Made by a program: the position numbers and the translations under genes. From Gongronella butleri (lineage: Eukaryota > Mucoromycota > Mucoromycetes > Mucorales > Cunninghamellaceae): a stretch of DNA of 64,000 nucleotides. The stretch covers positions 792,501-856,500 of the forward strand of contig JAIWZP010000001.1 of assembly GCA_025201375.1 (NCBI GenBank), in the 5' to 3' direction. The notes beneath the pieces were generated by a model. It worked only from the letters and a program-made list of their open reading frames with translations. It ran no database searches and was not told where the DNA came from. This document shows positions 12,221 to 24,603 of this stretch, one piece after another (position 1 is the first letter of the stretch; the number at the start of each line of letters is the position of its first letter).

Positions 12221-12363
12221 AGACCCTTTTTTTTTCACAACCTTTTTTTTTCTTTTTTTTTCTTCACTTGCATCCCAAAGACATTTGCTCTTTTTTCTTA
12301 TTCCCCTTTCATTTCACTTTTCCCAAAGTCATACCAAGCATCCACCACATTTTTTTTACCAAC

Positions 12364-13176
12364 ATGCCTTCTGTCACTACTTCCACCACGCACCGCGTCA
12401 AGCCATTGAAGTGGGCAATCCAGCGCCAGCCCTATGGCAAGAAGCCTCAACATGGCAACAGCCGACCCCGCCCTGCCGCCGCCTCCTCCACGGTCAAAAA
12501 GGCCGCGGCGTCGCGTCACACAACATCCGTGTTGGCCACCAATCACACGCTGTCGCCCCCTGTGTTGTCGTCAGACTCCGCACCAATCAGCGAGCAGGAG
12601 CGCCTGGAGCGAGATCTCGCCTTCACATACGACTCACTGGCCACCATCATTGTCCACTTGGAGAGCCTGCAATCGGCCTACACTTCCAGCATCCCCGACC
12701 TCGAGCGCGACTTTTGCCCGACGCGTCTTGCCCCCAAGGAAAAGGAACTCCTCGCCGCCTATGACGACCTTGGTCTGCAAATCACCCATCTCGAGCGCAA
12801 AATCAAGAAGCTCGAGGCCCGCATCAAGGAATTGCGCGACCAGGGCAATGCCTCCACTACCACCACTGCCAACATGACCACCCCCTTTTCCACGCCAAAC
12901 AACCACAATTTCATCTACACCGCCAACAACAACTACATGGCTTCGCCCGATTCCGTCACAAGCGCCTGCTTTGAGGTCATCTCGCCTGCATCCATGTCCA
13001 CGTCCATCATGGATTCGCCGGATTCCTCGTATTACTTGACTTTCCCGCCCCTCACGAATGATGCCGCCTCCATGCCCGCTTTTGACTGCTACGACGCGTC
13101 GTATTTTGAGCGCTTCGCGCCCCAAGAATTCGCCAATGCCGCTGCCATCGACCCCGCCACTTTGCTCGTCCAATGA
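12364..13176 (+). CDS. Coiled-coil protein, function unknown
   Basis: A single-exon gene of 270 aa. The N-terminal 75 residues are basic and Ser/Thr/Pro-rich. A predicted helical region follows (about 78-165): one helix around ERLERDLAFTYDSLATIIVHLESL and a second, strongly charged coiled coil around LEERKIKKLEARIKELRDQ-type heptads (about 120-160). The C-terminal 100 residues are Asn/Ser/Thr-rich, then Asp/Phe/Tyr-rich, ending near DPATLLVQ. It has no basic region next to the coiled coil, so I do not call it a bZIP factor. A TATA-like box and a long pyrimidine leader precede the ATG, suggesting strong regulated transcription. I do not recognise the family. Confidence 0.75.
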   Translation: MPSVTTSTTHRVKPLKWAIQRQPYGKKPQHGNSRPRPAAASSTVKKAAASRHTTSVLATNHTLSPPVLSSDSAPISEQERLERDLAFTYDSLATIIVHLESLQSAYTSSIPDLERDFCPTRLAPKEKELLAAYDDLGLQITHLERKIKKLEARIKELRDQGNASTTTTANMTTPFSTPNNHNFIYTANNNYMASPDSVTSACFEVISPASMSTSIMDSPDSSYYLTFPPLTNDAASMPAFDCYDASYFERFAPQEFANAAAIDPATLLVQ

Positions 13177-13976
13177 GCTTCCTTTTTTTTTCTCTTCTTT
13201 TATGCGCCGGCAAACGCGAACGCGTCGCCTCTTTTCCTTCCCCCCACCCCATCTCATTCCTTTCTGTTCATAGCATGCCATCCTCTCTTCATAATTTTAT
13301 ATACATACACGCCTCTTTTTTTTCCCATCTTTCATCCTCATATGACTGATTCGTATTATTGTTTGTCTGCTGGGCACATTTATGCAATACCTCTCGTTAT
13401 GTCATCCCTTTTATTTTCTTTCTATACCTCGTTCTCATTGCATTTCATCTATTCCCTGCAATTTTGTTTTTTTAAAAATAAAAAAAAAGTTCCCTTCTGC
13501 ATTACATTCATCCTTTTTGCAATGCCTTTTTTTTTAACGAAATTCATGCACATCGACGCTCATAGGAGAGGCGAGCTTCAAATGGGCATTGGGCTTCATC
13601 CAAGCCACAGTGTCCGCTTGCGGACAATGAAAGGGGGGGCAAACTTCACCTCTTGTCTTGTCATTTCACTTTTTTTCCCTGTTGTACCTTTATTTCTTTG
13701 TCAATACTTTTTTTATTTGTGTATTTAACCACCTCTCTCCCCTCCCCTCCCCTCTGTACAGGTAAAGAGTCAACGCGACTGGGAAAAGGAGAGAAGGCAA
13801 AAAAAAAAAGTAGCGCGCCACCTGACATTTTTGTTATTTTCCTCTCTTTTATTGCTTGCTGTTCATCTTTATTGTTGCTCATCGATGAACTCGTGCAGCC
13901 TTTTCCCCTTCTTTTCCTCTCTTTAGACTAGGTACTCTTTTTTTCTTTATTTTAAACACCTGCAATTCACGCTATA
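13177..13976. other. intergenic, eIF4E2 upstream region
   Basis: Pyrimidine- and A/T-rich DNA. A TGTACAG|GTAAAG string at about 13755-13768 and CTTTAGACTAG at 13921-13931 resemble splice signals and could mark a 5'UTR intron of the downstream gene, but no coding exon is required. Confidence 0.35.
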
Positions 13977-14780
13977 ATGACACCTGACACTTCGTACTTG
14001 CACCAGACCGCTCTTCAGACACAACACCACGAGCTGCGCTACGCGTGGATATTTTGGTTCATCCATCGGTCACCTCGCTCGAAAATCACCAATTATGAAG
14101 ACAGCATGCGCCAGGTCGCGTCGTTTGCCACGGTAAAAATGCACAAAATGCCCAATTGGTCGTGATCATGAGCTATTTTTCATGCTGATCAGCGTGCGCA
14201 TTGCCTCGTTTCTCATTCTCGATTTTTTTTGAAAAAATAGGTGGAGGAATTCTGGGCAGTATATAGCCATTTGAACCGTCCTTGCGATTTGCCTGCGATC
14301 AGCGATTACCACCTGTTTAAGAGCGGGATCCGGCCCATGTGGGAGGATCCGATGAATGCACAGGGCGGCAAGTGGATTGTGCGCCTACGCAAGGGCCTTG
14401 CCAGCCGCTACTGGGAGGACCTGATACTTGCGATTGTCGGCGAACAATTCGACGTCGAAGGCGAGATCTGCGGCGCCGTCCTGTCCATCCGCAACACAGA
14501 AGACATCATCTCCGTCTGGAACAAGACCGCGTCCAACGGAAAAATCAACTTGTCCATCCGGTAAAAAAAAAAAAAAAAAAAAGATGGGAATTCACGTCTC
14601 GACGCGTCAAATTGGCGACAGGGGGGACTCGAATTGGACCTAATTTTTTTTTTTCAAAACAGGGATACCATCAAGCGCGTGCTCAACTTGCCGCAGGACA
14701 CGCCCATGGAATACAAGTCGCACACGGTGGCCATCCGCGACAATTCGAGCTTCCGCAACACAGACGTGTTCCGGTCTTAA
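13977..14780 (+). CDS. eIF4E2 / 4EHP-type cap-binding protein (class II eIF4E)
   Basis: Exons 13977..14132, 14241..14560 and 14663..14780 give 197 aa. Class II eIF4E proteins bind the m7G cap without recruiting eIF4G efficiently and usually repress translation. The match to animal 4EHP runs nearly end to end: HLFK-GI-PMWED, GGKWI-RLRKGLASR-WE-LILA, EICGAV-S-R--EDIIS-WNKTAS, then RVLNLP-----MEYK-HT--I-DNSSFRNT. The cap-stacking Trp of class I (W56 in mammalian eIF4E) is replaced by Tyr40, the class II hallmark. Trp86-Glu87 supply the other stack and the guanine contact. The position equivalent to W43 keeps Trp (Trp24), whereas human 4EHP has Tyr. Intron 2 begins with GTAAAA and a long A-run. 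AATAAA is at 14911-14916. Confidence 0.95.
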
Positions 14781-15208
14781 TACACCACACCAAAAGTTAC
14801 CAGGCCCCATCTCATCCCTCTTCTCTTGTAAAAAAAATGATATCAATTCGTCCGGGAGCGCGCATCTCCACCCTCTTTTACTAGCCATCCATCTTATTGG
14901 AAGCGTACCAAATAAAAAAAAAAATACAATGCATTCTCACTCCCCCCCCCAATGAACGCAAACTGATAGAAAAGCGCGTTTTTATGCTCAAATCGTCGTC
15001 CCAAAGTAGCATTGGACGGCACAAAAAGGGAGCGAGTTTGTTAAAATGATGCGTTTTACGCACAAATGGTCAATATTCGCGGCCCACAACCATACCAGAG
15101 TCAATTGAACTGTACGAAAGGGAGCTGTTTATATAGAATTACACACACAAGCTAAAGGGTTCTATCATCCAACAAAAAAAAAAGCGAGAGAAAAAGAGAT
15201 AGCTTGCT
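14781..15208. other. convergent 3' flanks of eIF4E2 and the nitronate monooxygenase
   Basis: 428 bp between converging stop codons. AATAAA at 14911-14916 serves the plus-strand gene. No further gene is seen. Confidence 0.45.
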
Positions 15209-16795
<1,587 letters not shown>

Positions 16796-17689
16796 AGTGG
16801 AAAAAGTTTATATGTGTAGGATGAGTAAACAAGAAAGAAAAAGGCGAAAAACGGCGGAGAACGAGGTGTAAAATATGCAAGTTGGGCTGCCCTTTCTTTT
16901 TTGGGCTGTGTGGGGCATAAGCTGGCTCTCTTTTATCATTGGCGGCTGAAAATTTGACCCGGCAAAAGCGCTTACCAAGCATGTTTTGGCACACCAATCC
17001 TGGGGAAACGGACATTGCGCGCCAACAACGATCCCATTGCTGGCAATAGGCATCTGCAATTGCCGTCTAATGCTGGCAAGAATCCCCGTCCCCTTTCTCT
17101 TCTCTCTGTTCCTCATCATTTTTTTGCAAAAATGGCTGCCAAAGCGGACCTGATCCCGTTCGTTGGGCAACCTCATTGGCACATGCCAAACCCAGCATCA
17201 CAGACCAGTTTAGTCATGCGCGTCCCGCGTGAGAAAGGAACGCTTTCGATTTGATTTAGCCACCCGCCTCCCCACTCTCTCAATTGCCCATGGACACGGC
17301 CACTCCACCTCATCATCCTGCCGACCGCGGCTGCTTTCTACAACGACGTAACCGTGCATTGAAAAAAAAAAAGTTGCCATGCGTTTCATGGCGTCCCATT
17401 CAACCCCGCTGGCAAACAGGGGGGAAAAGTTGCCCCACGCGCCTCATTTTCGCAGCTGAGTAAATTATACCAGTGGCACGGTCCACGCATCGTCCCATGC
17501 CGATTTGCTTTACGTTTCTCTTTGCATCATACACGTGATGGCCCCGTCGGTCGATGCTGCATTGACCTGCATCAAGCATGACACAGCGAAAAAAATCAAA
17601 TAAAATCACAAAATGTCGAAATGCCTTGTTCTTGAATGGCGATACAGCCACCTGCGTCCATGTGTGCATCGGTGAGCGTGTCGGTCATG
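16796..17689. other. upstream flank of nitronate monooxygenase, no gene
   Basis: Promoter side of the minus-strand gene and further intergenic DNA. Small open frames on both strands lack motifs. Confidence 0.4.
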
Positions 17690-18640
17690 ACTAATTCAGA
17701 GCTTTGGCTCGTTGGTTTGGACACACAGAAAGTAAATACACGAAAAATAACAAAAAAAATGTGCCAAATGTGCCCTTTTTACGGTCAATAAAAAGTCCTA
17801 GACGCGACCAAACGTGGACGGGCGATGTGGAAACACCATGTGGGACTCGAATTGTACCTTTTGTATGCCAATTTTGACGCGCTTTTCGCAACTCCAATTT
17901 TAGTCGTGACGAGCGCCAAAATCCGAAATGGAAAACGCAGGTCTCCAGAATGGCGGCAAACTTGTACAAGATGCGCCGCATGGAGAAACCACGGAAAACG
18001 CGATAAAAGAGACTGATCAAACTACTCGCGCGCGAGCAATGAGCCATTTTCGATCAAAATTCAACGCCGAATTGCGCGAGAAAACGCGTTCGTAAAGCCG
18101 CGCTGACGCGTCCACTAGCAAGTGGAACACCAGGAGCATGGATTTGACTAGGAACAGGTGCGTGGCACGCGACGCTTGACGCGCCTTTTCACGCGTCGAA
18201 AATTGCCTATGATTCTCGAACAGCGTTTAAAATGCCAAAAGCCTATTCTTTTCAGAGATCACCCATGTCCACGTAAGCAGCGAGCTGCGCTCCTCCTGGT
18301 GGCTCGCGTTTCATGCAGAAACAGGCATAATTCGTTGAGATCGCCTTGTGGTGAAAATTTGCAGCTTTTCGCGTTTTACGCGACAACCGGTCGATGGATT
18401 CATGGATTTTATTTGCATTTCTGTCGCTGATGTGCCGCATACTGTAGTACCTTGTGGTTGAATGGCGCGGCGATCTGACGACCTACTATTCTCGATTTTC
18501 CGATGGTCGACTGCACCCCTTGGGAAAATCGCCAATTTCGAAAACCGTGTTTTGCGCACCATCCTGTGGTTCGATCTTGCTGAAAGTGGACTCACTTGAA
18601 GGAGCAAGCTTAGGCGCATGGACTCCAGAGAATAAAATCT
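17690..18640 (-). repeat. Dispersed repeat family, copy B (inverted)
   Basis: The reverse complement aligns in order with copy A. It carries the CAAGGGGTGCAGTCGACC block (near 18510), a CGCGTAAAACGCG block (near 18370), CTTACGTGGACATG (near 18270), GGCATTTTAAACG (near 18230), GGACGCGTCAGCGCGGC (near 18100) and TGGTTTCTCCATGCGGCGCATC (near 17975). It is the only inverted copy in the window. No ORF is conserved between copies. Confidence 0.65.
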
Positions 18641-20319
18641 GTAGTAGATGTAAACTTGGGGACATGTGCAACGAAATTCATCAAAGGGCCTCTTTTTTTG
18701 ATATTTCTATCCATCGTTTCCACTTGACCGGTATGCCCGCAAGTAAACCTGGATTCGCTGCTACCTCTACAAAGACTTGGCAAGCCAAGAGCACGTGTCA
18801 AATGGCCATTGACACGCGTCAAACAGGGTTAACAGGTTGCTTTTTTTGTCTCAGATGAATAAGATGCGCCGTCTATGCGCCCGTTTTCCACATGTCAAGT
18901 GACTCTGAAGGAGCATCGGCTCTTCATGTAGCCTGGGATATCTCAACAAGTCAAGCGCAACCGTCCAACGCTCTCGGTGTTTGGAAATTCGGGCAAAACA
19001 CGCCTTTGTGTCTTTCTAACCACGCGGCTTGCTTGAAATGACGATCCAATTTGTTTGTCTTCGGCTTTCCACGACCCCAACAGCTCGCGTTGGTCTCCGC
19101 GCCGTTGCAAGTTTTAAGGGAAAGTCAACAAAAGTGAGAAAAGGGGAGAACGTTGCTATTTTGAGCCAAGTGGCTATAGCCTTGGCAAAAGAATCCATTC
19201 ATTCTCGCCTTTAAGCATGGCTCAAGCCAATCGCAGGAATATCACTGACACTGCAGAAGCACGATGGACGAACTATGGTGCCTAATGTGGCTCATTTTGA
19301 CGCAAAATTTGTTTTTGACTTGCTCACGCGAGCGCACGGCGAGAGAGGTGGCACCGGCGCTAAAAGAAAAAGGGAGAGTGTGCGCTGACACGCCACACAG
19401 GGCGCAAATTGGGGGTACATGGGTGCGCAAAAGAAAAAGAAACAAATAAAAGGCGAGCGTGTCAGGGAGAAAGAGAGAGGACATGGCAAGGCGATGCAGG
19501 TTTTCGTGTCACCTGGTGATGCGTCAGCTTTAAAGCCCAACCCAACAAATCAAAAGCGGGGGGCCATTGACATGGGACGGGACGGCAAAGAGGGCGATAT
19601 TAATGAAATGATGCATTCATTCATTCGTAAGCAGGGCTTTTCCCAGTGGGCTAGGAGTGCTCGTGTTGCTCACTGTCAGCACAATTAGAATACGAAGGGG
19701 GGTGCACAAAAGGGACTAAAAGGTCTGATACGAGTGGGCCAGAACGCCCCGAAATGAGATGCGTGCGCGAAGAGAACAATGGGCCGTCGTCATATGAAAG
19801 CGCGATCCCTTTCTGACACGTTACTGGATAGCTGTTTTCGGAAGACTGCCTCCCCTTTGTGTTTCGCCCCCCGGGGGAAATCAAGAATTGACTTGGTTTT
19901 CGCCAGCTTTTGCCCATGGATGGCATATGACGGCCTGTTTTTTTAAAAAAAAAAATAAAAATAAAAAAAAGGTACAAAGAGATGAAGAGAAAGCCCACAT
20001 GATCCTTGGCTTTTGGGAAGCCGTTGGGAGAGTCATCAGGGGGCGCTTTGGGCTATTTTTTTTTCTTTTTTTTTCGAAAAAGGACGAGAAAGGGGGGAGA
20101 GGAAAATGGCATTGTTTGCATGTGAAATCGGGGGAGAGTGGTTGTGCGACGTCAATCTTGGAGGAGGGGAAGAGAAAGCAAGGCGATCAACGGCTCACAC
20201 ACATTTATTTTTTCTCTTTTTTTTTCCAAACGGTTTTTTTTTTTTTATTTCTTGTCTTGTTTCCCTTTTGTCTTTTTTTTTCTATTTATTCTTCTTTTTT
20301 TTTTCTTGCTCTTTTGGCC
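18641..20319. other. gene-poor region and PAS-gene promoter
   Basis: No supportable gene. 18870-19250 may hold further decayed repeat-family sequence. 20190-20319 is a near-continuous T-rich tract leading into the PAS gene ATG. An in-frame open stretch extends upstream of that ATG but is homopolymer-coded and unlikely to be translated. Confidence 0.4.
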
Positions 20320-21708
20320 ATGACTCCTCCGCCACCACCCCATTGCTTTGACGCGTGCCCGCTGCGGTCGTCGTCGCTGGTGATTGTGCACCATGGGGAG
20401 CAGGTGATTGTGACGGCGTCGGATCAGGTGTTTGACCTGTTGGGGTACAGCAGTCAGCAAATGGAGCAGGTTGTGCGTCAGCCGTCGTTAGCTGTGCTTG
20501 GGTTCTCGACGGTGGGCGATGAAAAGCAGCAATTGATCCACGTACGGCATGCACAGACGCGCCAATGGCTCCAACTATGCGTTTGTGTGCATCGCGACCC
20601 ATTTGCCACGTCGGGGCTCGACTATTGCCTTGTCAAGCGCGTCACCAAGCCAAAGCCAGCCGCGCTGCGGATGCAACCACTCCAACCATTATCCAGACCC
20701 TCCTTTTCCTCGTCGTTTTCTTCATTGTCGTCATCATCCTCATCGAATGCATCGCTCGTCTCGGCCATGTCCACGTCACCGCCATCACCACCACCACCTT
20801 GGTCCTCCAGGACCAATTGGAGCGCGTCGACATGTGCATCCGCATCCGCTTCCTCATCATCGTCATCGTCATCGACGTCATCTTCCTCCTTTTCATCGTC
20901 TTCATCCTCATCAACACAAAACGAGCCGCCCATCACACTGCTTGGCCTCAATGCATACGGGACAATTGTACGCGCGTATCCGTCCATGGACTTTCCGCAG
21001 CAGGCCGCGCATCTCGTGGGGCGGCCTATGATGGCCTTTGTCCACTCGGACGATGTGCTGGCTCTTTGCACGTATTTACGCCAAAGTTGCGAATTTGCCA
21101 AAAAGGGGGGCACCACCACCGACGACACGGCGCTTGCACTGCGGTGGCTATTGCCAAGGCATGGTGGAGGAAGGCATGCAGAACGTGCCGCGCTTTGGGT
21201 GCATCTGACGGTGATCCATCCAGCGGCAACAACAGCACCAACGGCACAAAAGAAGCCGCCACCGCAACCAATTTGCCTGCTGCAGCCCGTCCACACGGCC
21301 AACAGCAACGACAATGACGCGTGGCAATACTGGTACGAAGACCAGCCTTTTTCAATGCGAGATTTGTGGCATTGGTTTGCCAATGCACGCCTTTATTTCA
21401 TGGATTACATGACCCATCTCATGAAATCCGTACTAAACGTCGCCCACGATCTGTCGTGCCCCGCACCCATGATCCTGCTCGCCCGCCTGTCGTCGCTGTC
21501 GCTCGCCTCGTCGTTTGCTTCCTCCTCTGTCGCATCCAATGTCGCGTTTTCCGCAAAATCCTCCTTTTCACCAAAAGCTGCCGCCGTATCGCCGCTTCTC
21601 GCTACCCTTTTTGATTCCGACGTTATTTATGAGAGCCTCGTGGCGCTCCTGCATCTCTTTTCATTCATGCCAGATACCACCAACACTTGCAAATCGCATA
21701 CCTCTTGA
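20320..21708 (+). CDS. Protein with two PAS-like domains
   Basis: A single-exon gene of 462 aa. A first PAS-like domain (about 17-110) has the typical SDQVFDLLGYSSQQM core and a C-terminal DYCLVKRV strand. A second (about 205-300) has ITLLGLNAYGTIVRAYP, LVGRPMMAFVHSDDVLALCTYL and WVHLTVI. A roughly 70-residue Ser/Pro low-complexity linker joins them. PAS modules sense small ligands, light or redox state or mediate dimerisation. The LOV flavin-binding motif (GRNCRFLQ type) is absent, so blue-light sensing is not supported. No DNA-binding or kinase domain follows; the C-terminal 130 residues are helical and Ser/Ala-rich. The gene resembles PAS adaptors of Mucoromycota, but that is an inference. 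AATAAA at 21714-21719 starts only 6 nt after the stop. Confidence 0.75.
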   Translation: MTPPPPPHCFDACPLRSSSLVIVHHGEQVIVTASDQVFDLLGYSSQQMEQVVRQPSLAVLGFSTVGDEKQQLIHVRHAQTRQWLQLCVCVHRDPFATSGLDYCLVKRVTKPKPAALRMQPLQPLSRPSFSSSFSSLSSSSSSNASLVSAMSTSPPSPPPPWSSRTNWSASTCASASASSSSSSSSTSSSSFSSSSSSSTQNEPPITLLGLNAYGTIVRAYPSMDFPQQAAHLVGRPMMAFVHSDDVLALCTYLRQSCEFAKKGGTTTDDTALALRWLLPRHGGGRHAERAALWVHLTVIHPAATTAPTAQKKPPPQPICLLQPVHTANSNDNDAWQYWYEDQPFSMRDLWHWFANARLYFMDYMTHLMKSVLNVAHDLSCPAPMILLARLSSLSLASSFASSSVASNVAFSAKSSFSPKAAAVSPLLATLFDSDVIYESLVALLHLFSFMPDTTNTCKSHTS

Positions 21709-22191
21709 AATTCAATAAAAAAAATTGCGCATTGACCATCCCATTGCCCCTCATTTGATTGCCATATTTATTTTTTTGTGAGCCTCCCTTGCCCATTTGG
21801 ATCATGACTACATGGAGCCCCCAACAAGGTCACTTTTTTTTTTCGTGAAAGCGAATTTTTTGTGCGTCAGTGAAGGGCAAAAGGCCCAATGGCACTCATT
21901 TGATTGCCTAAATGACCCGCCTTTTTATATTTTTGTGATCGTGTCGGCCCCACTTGGAATCATTCATCCAGCCCCAACATTGTCTTTGTTCGTGAGAGTG
22001 AACGTTCAGGCATTTTCATGCGCGTCAGCAAAAGGGCAAAAAAACCAATGCTACCTTTTTTGGGCACGGAGATTGAATGACAAGGCAGGGGCCAAAAGGC
22101 AAGAAAAAGGCGTGATCTTTTTTTGTTCTCTTTTGGCTTCTTTTGGTTTCTTTTGGCTTCTTTTTTGTTCAATTTTCCTAGTTGTTGCACT
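21709..22191. promoter_or_regulatory. GET2 upstream region with a 145-bp imperfect tandem duplication
   Basis: CTCATTTGATTGCC recurs at about 21750 and 21895, followed in both copies by T-rich sequence, a GTGA-type spacer, a GCGTCAG--AAGGGCAAAA block and CCAATG. This indicates two diverged copies of a roughly 145-bp module directly upstream of the GET2 leader. Confidence 0.5.
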
Positions 22192-23602
22192 ATGCCAGAG
22201 CTTACCGAGCAAGAGAAGCGCGAACGACGACGACAAAAGAGGCAGCAAAAGATCATGTCGTCTGCCGGCGATCGTCTGAGCCGTATTACGGGCACAGCAT
22301 TCCGTAAGGACTTGGTTGACTTTTTTCCAAAACGGCCGTTTTCATCGATCTTTTTTATTTTTTTGCAAATAGCGAGTCGCGCCGAGTCGCCGACACCGAG
22401 TCCCAGCACGTCGAGCGGGCTTGGCGAGCACGCGTCGGCCGGGACAGGACGCACCATGGGCGCGTCATCGCGATTGGAAGATGATCCGAGCGAGGAACTG
22501 GGCGCGCCACCCCCCATGGACCCGCTAAACATGTTTGGCAGCCCTGGGATGATGCCTGGGATGCAGGGGATGGGGATGGGGCCAATGGGTCAATTGGGCC
22601 AAATGGGCGACATGCCTGCCGACATGAACCAATTGTTTGCCAACAGTGGCCTGCCGCCGTCATTTTTGGCGGCCATGACGGGCGCTGGGGGAGCCGCGGC
22701 TGCAGCCGGCGGTGCCGACGGCATGAACATGGGTGCCAGCAACAATCAAAACGTGTCATCGGCAACCGATCCCTCGCTCAAATATTGGAACTTGCTTCAC
22801 CTGGTGTCGATGCTGATCCTCGGCCTGTACGCCGTCTACAAGGAGTGGACCCTCGTCGGTGTCGATCGCCTTGCGTCCCTGCTCGAACACTCCAGCGATT
22901 ATACCTTGCAAGGCGGCCAGGTGGTAAGGAAAAAAAAAAAGAGAAAAAATTGCAAAAAGAGAGCGCGTGACGCGTCTCCAAGGGCACACGTGATCTCATT
23001 CTTGCTTTTTTTTATGTGCAGCCTCTCTTTTGGTACTTTGCCACCATCCAAGTCGCCTTGCAGTCAGCTAGATTTGCATCTCAACAGGTAAAAAATGGCA
23101 TTGTTGGCAAACTTGGAAGAGAAAATTAGAAAAAAGGGTGGCCAATGGCAAGAAAAGGCCAGATATAAAAAAGGCATCCATGGAAAATGATGAAGCAATG
23201 ATGGAGCAATGGCAAAAGAAAAAAAAACAGAGTGAAAAATGGCAAGAAAAAAAAAAAAAAAAGGGGGGGGGTAAAGCAAGAAAAACACCTAGCAAAAACA
23301 GGAGGGATGGGCGACGTGACAGAGACGTGAGGGAACAATGAAAAATATGTGGCCATCGGTGCAAACAGATGGCAAAAAGGAGAAAATGGGCGCGTCTGAC
23401 ACGTGTTTATTACTTTTTACAGGGCACGATGGCGTCTACATCGACACTGGCGGCGATTGCGACGCAATTGCCGCCGCCGCTGAACAACATTGTCACGGTG
23501 TTTATGCGATATCGTCTGATTTGGTCATGCCTGGTGCAGGATATCTGCGTTTTGCTGTTTATCCTTGGGTGCGCGCAGGTGTGTTCTGCATTGCTGGCAT
23601 GA
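22192..23602 (+). CDS. GET2: GET complex subunit 2 (tail-anchored protein receptor)
   Basis: Exons 22192..22303, 22373..22923, 23022..23087 and 23423..23602 give 302 aa. Get2 is the ER receptor that, with Get1, captures the Get3-tail-anchored-protein complex. The N-terminus is diagnostic: an ELTEQEKRERRRQKRQQK basic helix followed by S-GDRLSRITG, the Get3-binding segment known from yeast. A Gly/Met-rich linker follows, and then three hydrophobic segments: YWNLLHLVSMLILGLYAVYK, LWYFATIQVALQS and LIWSCLVQDICVLLFILG. This matches the three-TM topology and usual length (yeast 285 aa). The last exon could splice on at CAG|GTGTGT, but ending at TGA 23600-23602 gives a complete protein. Confidence 0.88.
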
Positions 23603-24603
23603 AATCATGCGATTATAAAAAAAAACTACCATAGATGTGCCATTTGTCACAAAGAAAAAAAAAAGAGACAGAGAGAGCTGCGGCAAGGGCCAGGCGCGGA
23701 GGCAGAAAAAGAAGAAGACGGGGCCAAGACGTGTCATTTTTTTTTATTTTCTGACAAAACGGGTCTATTTTGATCTCGGAGATGCCGCCGCTTGCGAGAG
23801 CGAACTAAAAGAGGCGATGGGCAAGGTGGTGCTTGGTCTGTTTTGCGCCGGAAGGGTGTGGCTAGTTGGCCATTTGGAGGCAATGCAAGCAAGCCTCATC
23901 CCGTTCCAGGCTCGCGCTTCCTTTTTGCCACTTGTTTTTATTTTTTTGCCAAGCCGGGCAACGTGCCGCCTTCCCGCAGAACACGGCGCACAACGCGCAC
24001 AATGGAAACAAGGAAATGAGGCGGCGCCCATTGGCTGAGAATTGGGGGAAATACAGGCCCGTTTGTGTGATGTGGAACCATGATGAAACGGGTCCATCTC
24101 TCTCCGAGCTTGTCCTTCATGCACAATTTAGCCAGTGGCACGCCACGCAATCGTGTTGCCGGCTTGGCAAAAACAAAAAAAAAAAAAAAAAGAAAAAAAG
24201 AAAAAGACCGTTTATCCGTGTCGATGATCAGAGCGAAAGAAAAAAAAAAAAAAGAGCGCAAAAAAAGCGCGTGTGTGCGCACAATAGCAGGGGGGAGATG
24301 AGTCATTTTTGCGCTCGGAGCGACATTTTAATGAAAGTGGTGTACCAGGTAAAAAGAGTTGCCCCTTGTTTGAGCATTTGCCTTTTGCGATCGTCAAATC
24401 AAAGATGGCGCCACAAGAGGAGCCAGAACCAAGCGGGATGCAAGCAGCAGCAAAATGGCGGAGCCAGAATTCGATCTGGTCTTTGTCAGTTTCAACGCAG
24501 CTTTTAAAATGGGTATTTTTTCCCCACACTCGACTTTTTCTTTTTTTTCTTTTCTGTTCCTTTTTTTCTTTATCTTTTGCCTGTTTTCCTCCCTTCATCT
24601 CAT
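23603..24603. other. intergenic between GET2 and the BTB gene
   Basis: About 1 kb rich in purine and A-runs. A short ATG-led stretch at 24455-24512 (start MAEPEFDLVFVSF) ends at a plausible donor, but its phase does not match the acceptors before the BTB domain. The 70 bp before 24604 are a pyrimidine tract like those before other start codons here. Confidence 0.4.

Noticed and set aside
12364..13176. bZIP transcription factor call for the coiled-coil protein
   Set aside because: No N-x-x-A-A-x-x-(C/S)-R basic region next to the coiled coil.
19888..20319. In-frame extension of the PAS protein upstream of ATG 20320
   Set aside because: It codes long Phe/Lys/Gly runs from homopolymers, typical of untranslated leader here.
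24405..24512. Possible upstream exon(s) of the BTB gene starting at ATG 24405 or 24455
   Set aside because: The 24455 frame ends in phase 1, which no acceptor before the BTB domain matches. The 24405 frame fits only the weak acceptor CTAAAG and has no protein signature. A pyrimidine leader directly before ATG 24604 supports that start.
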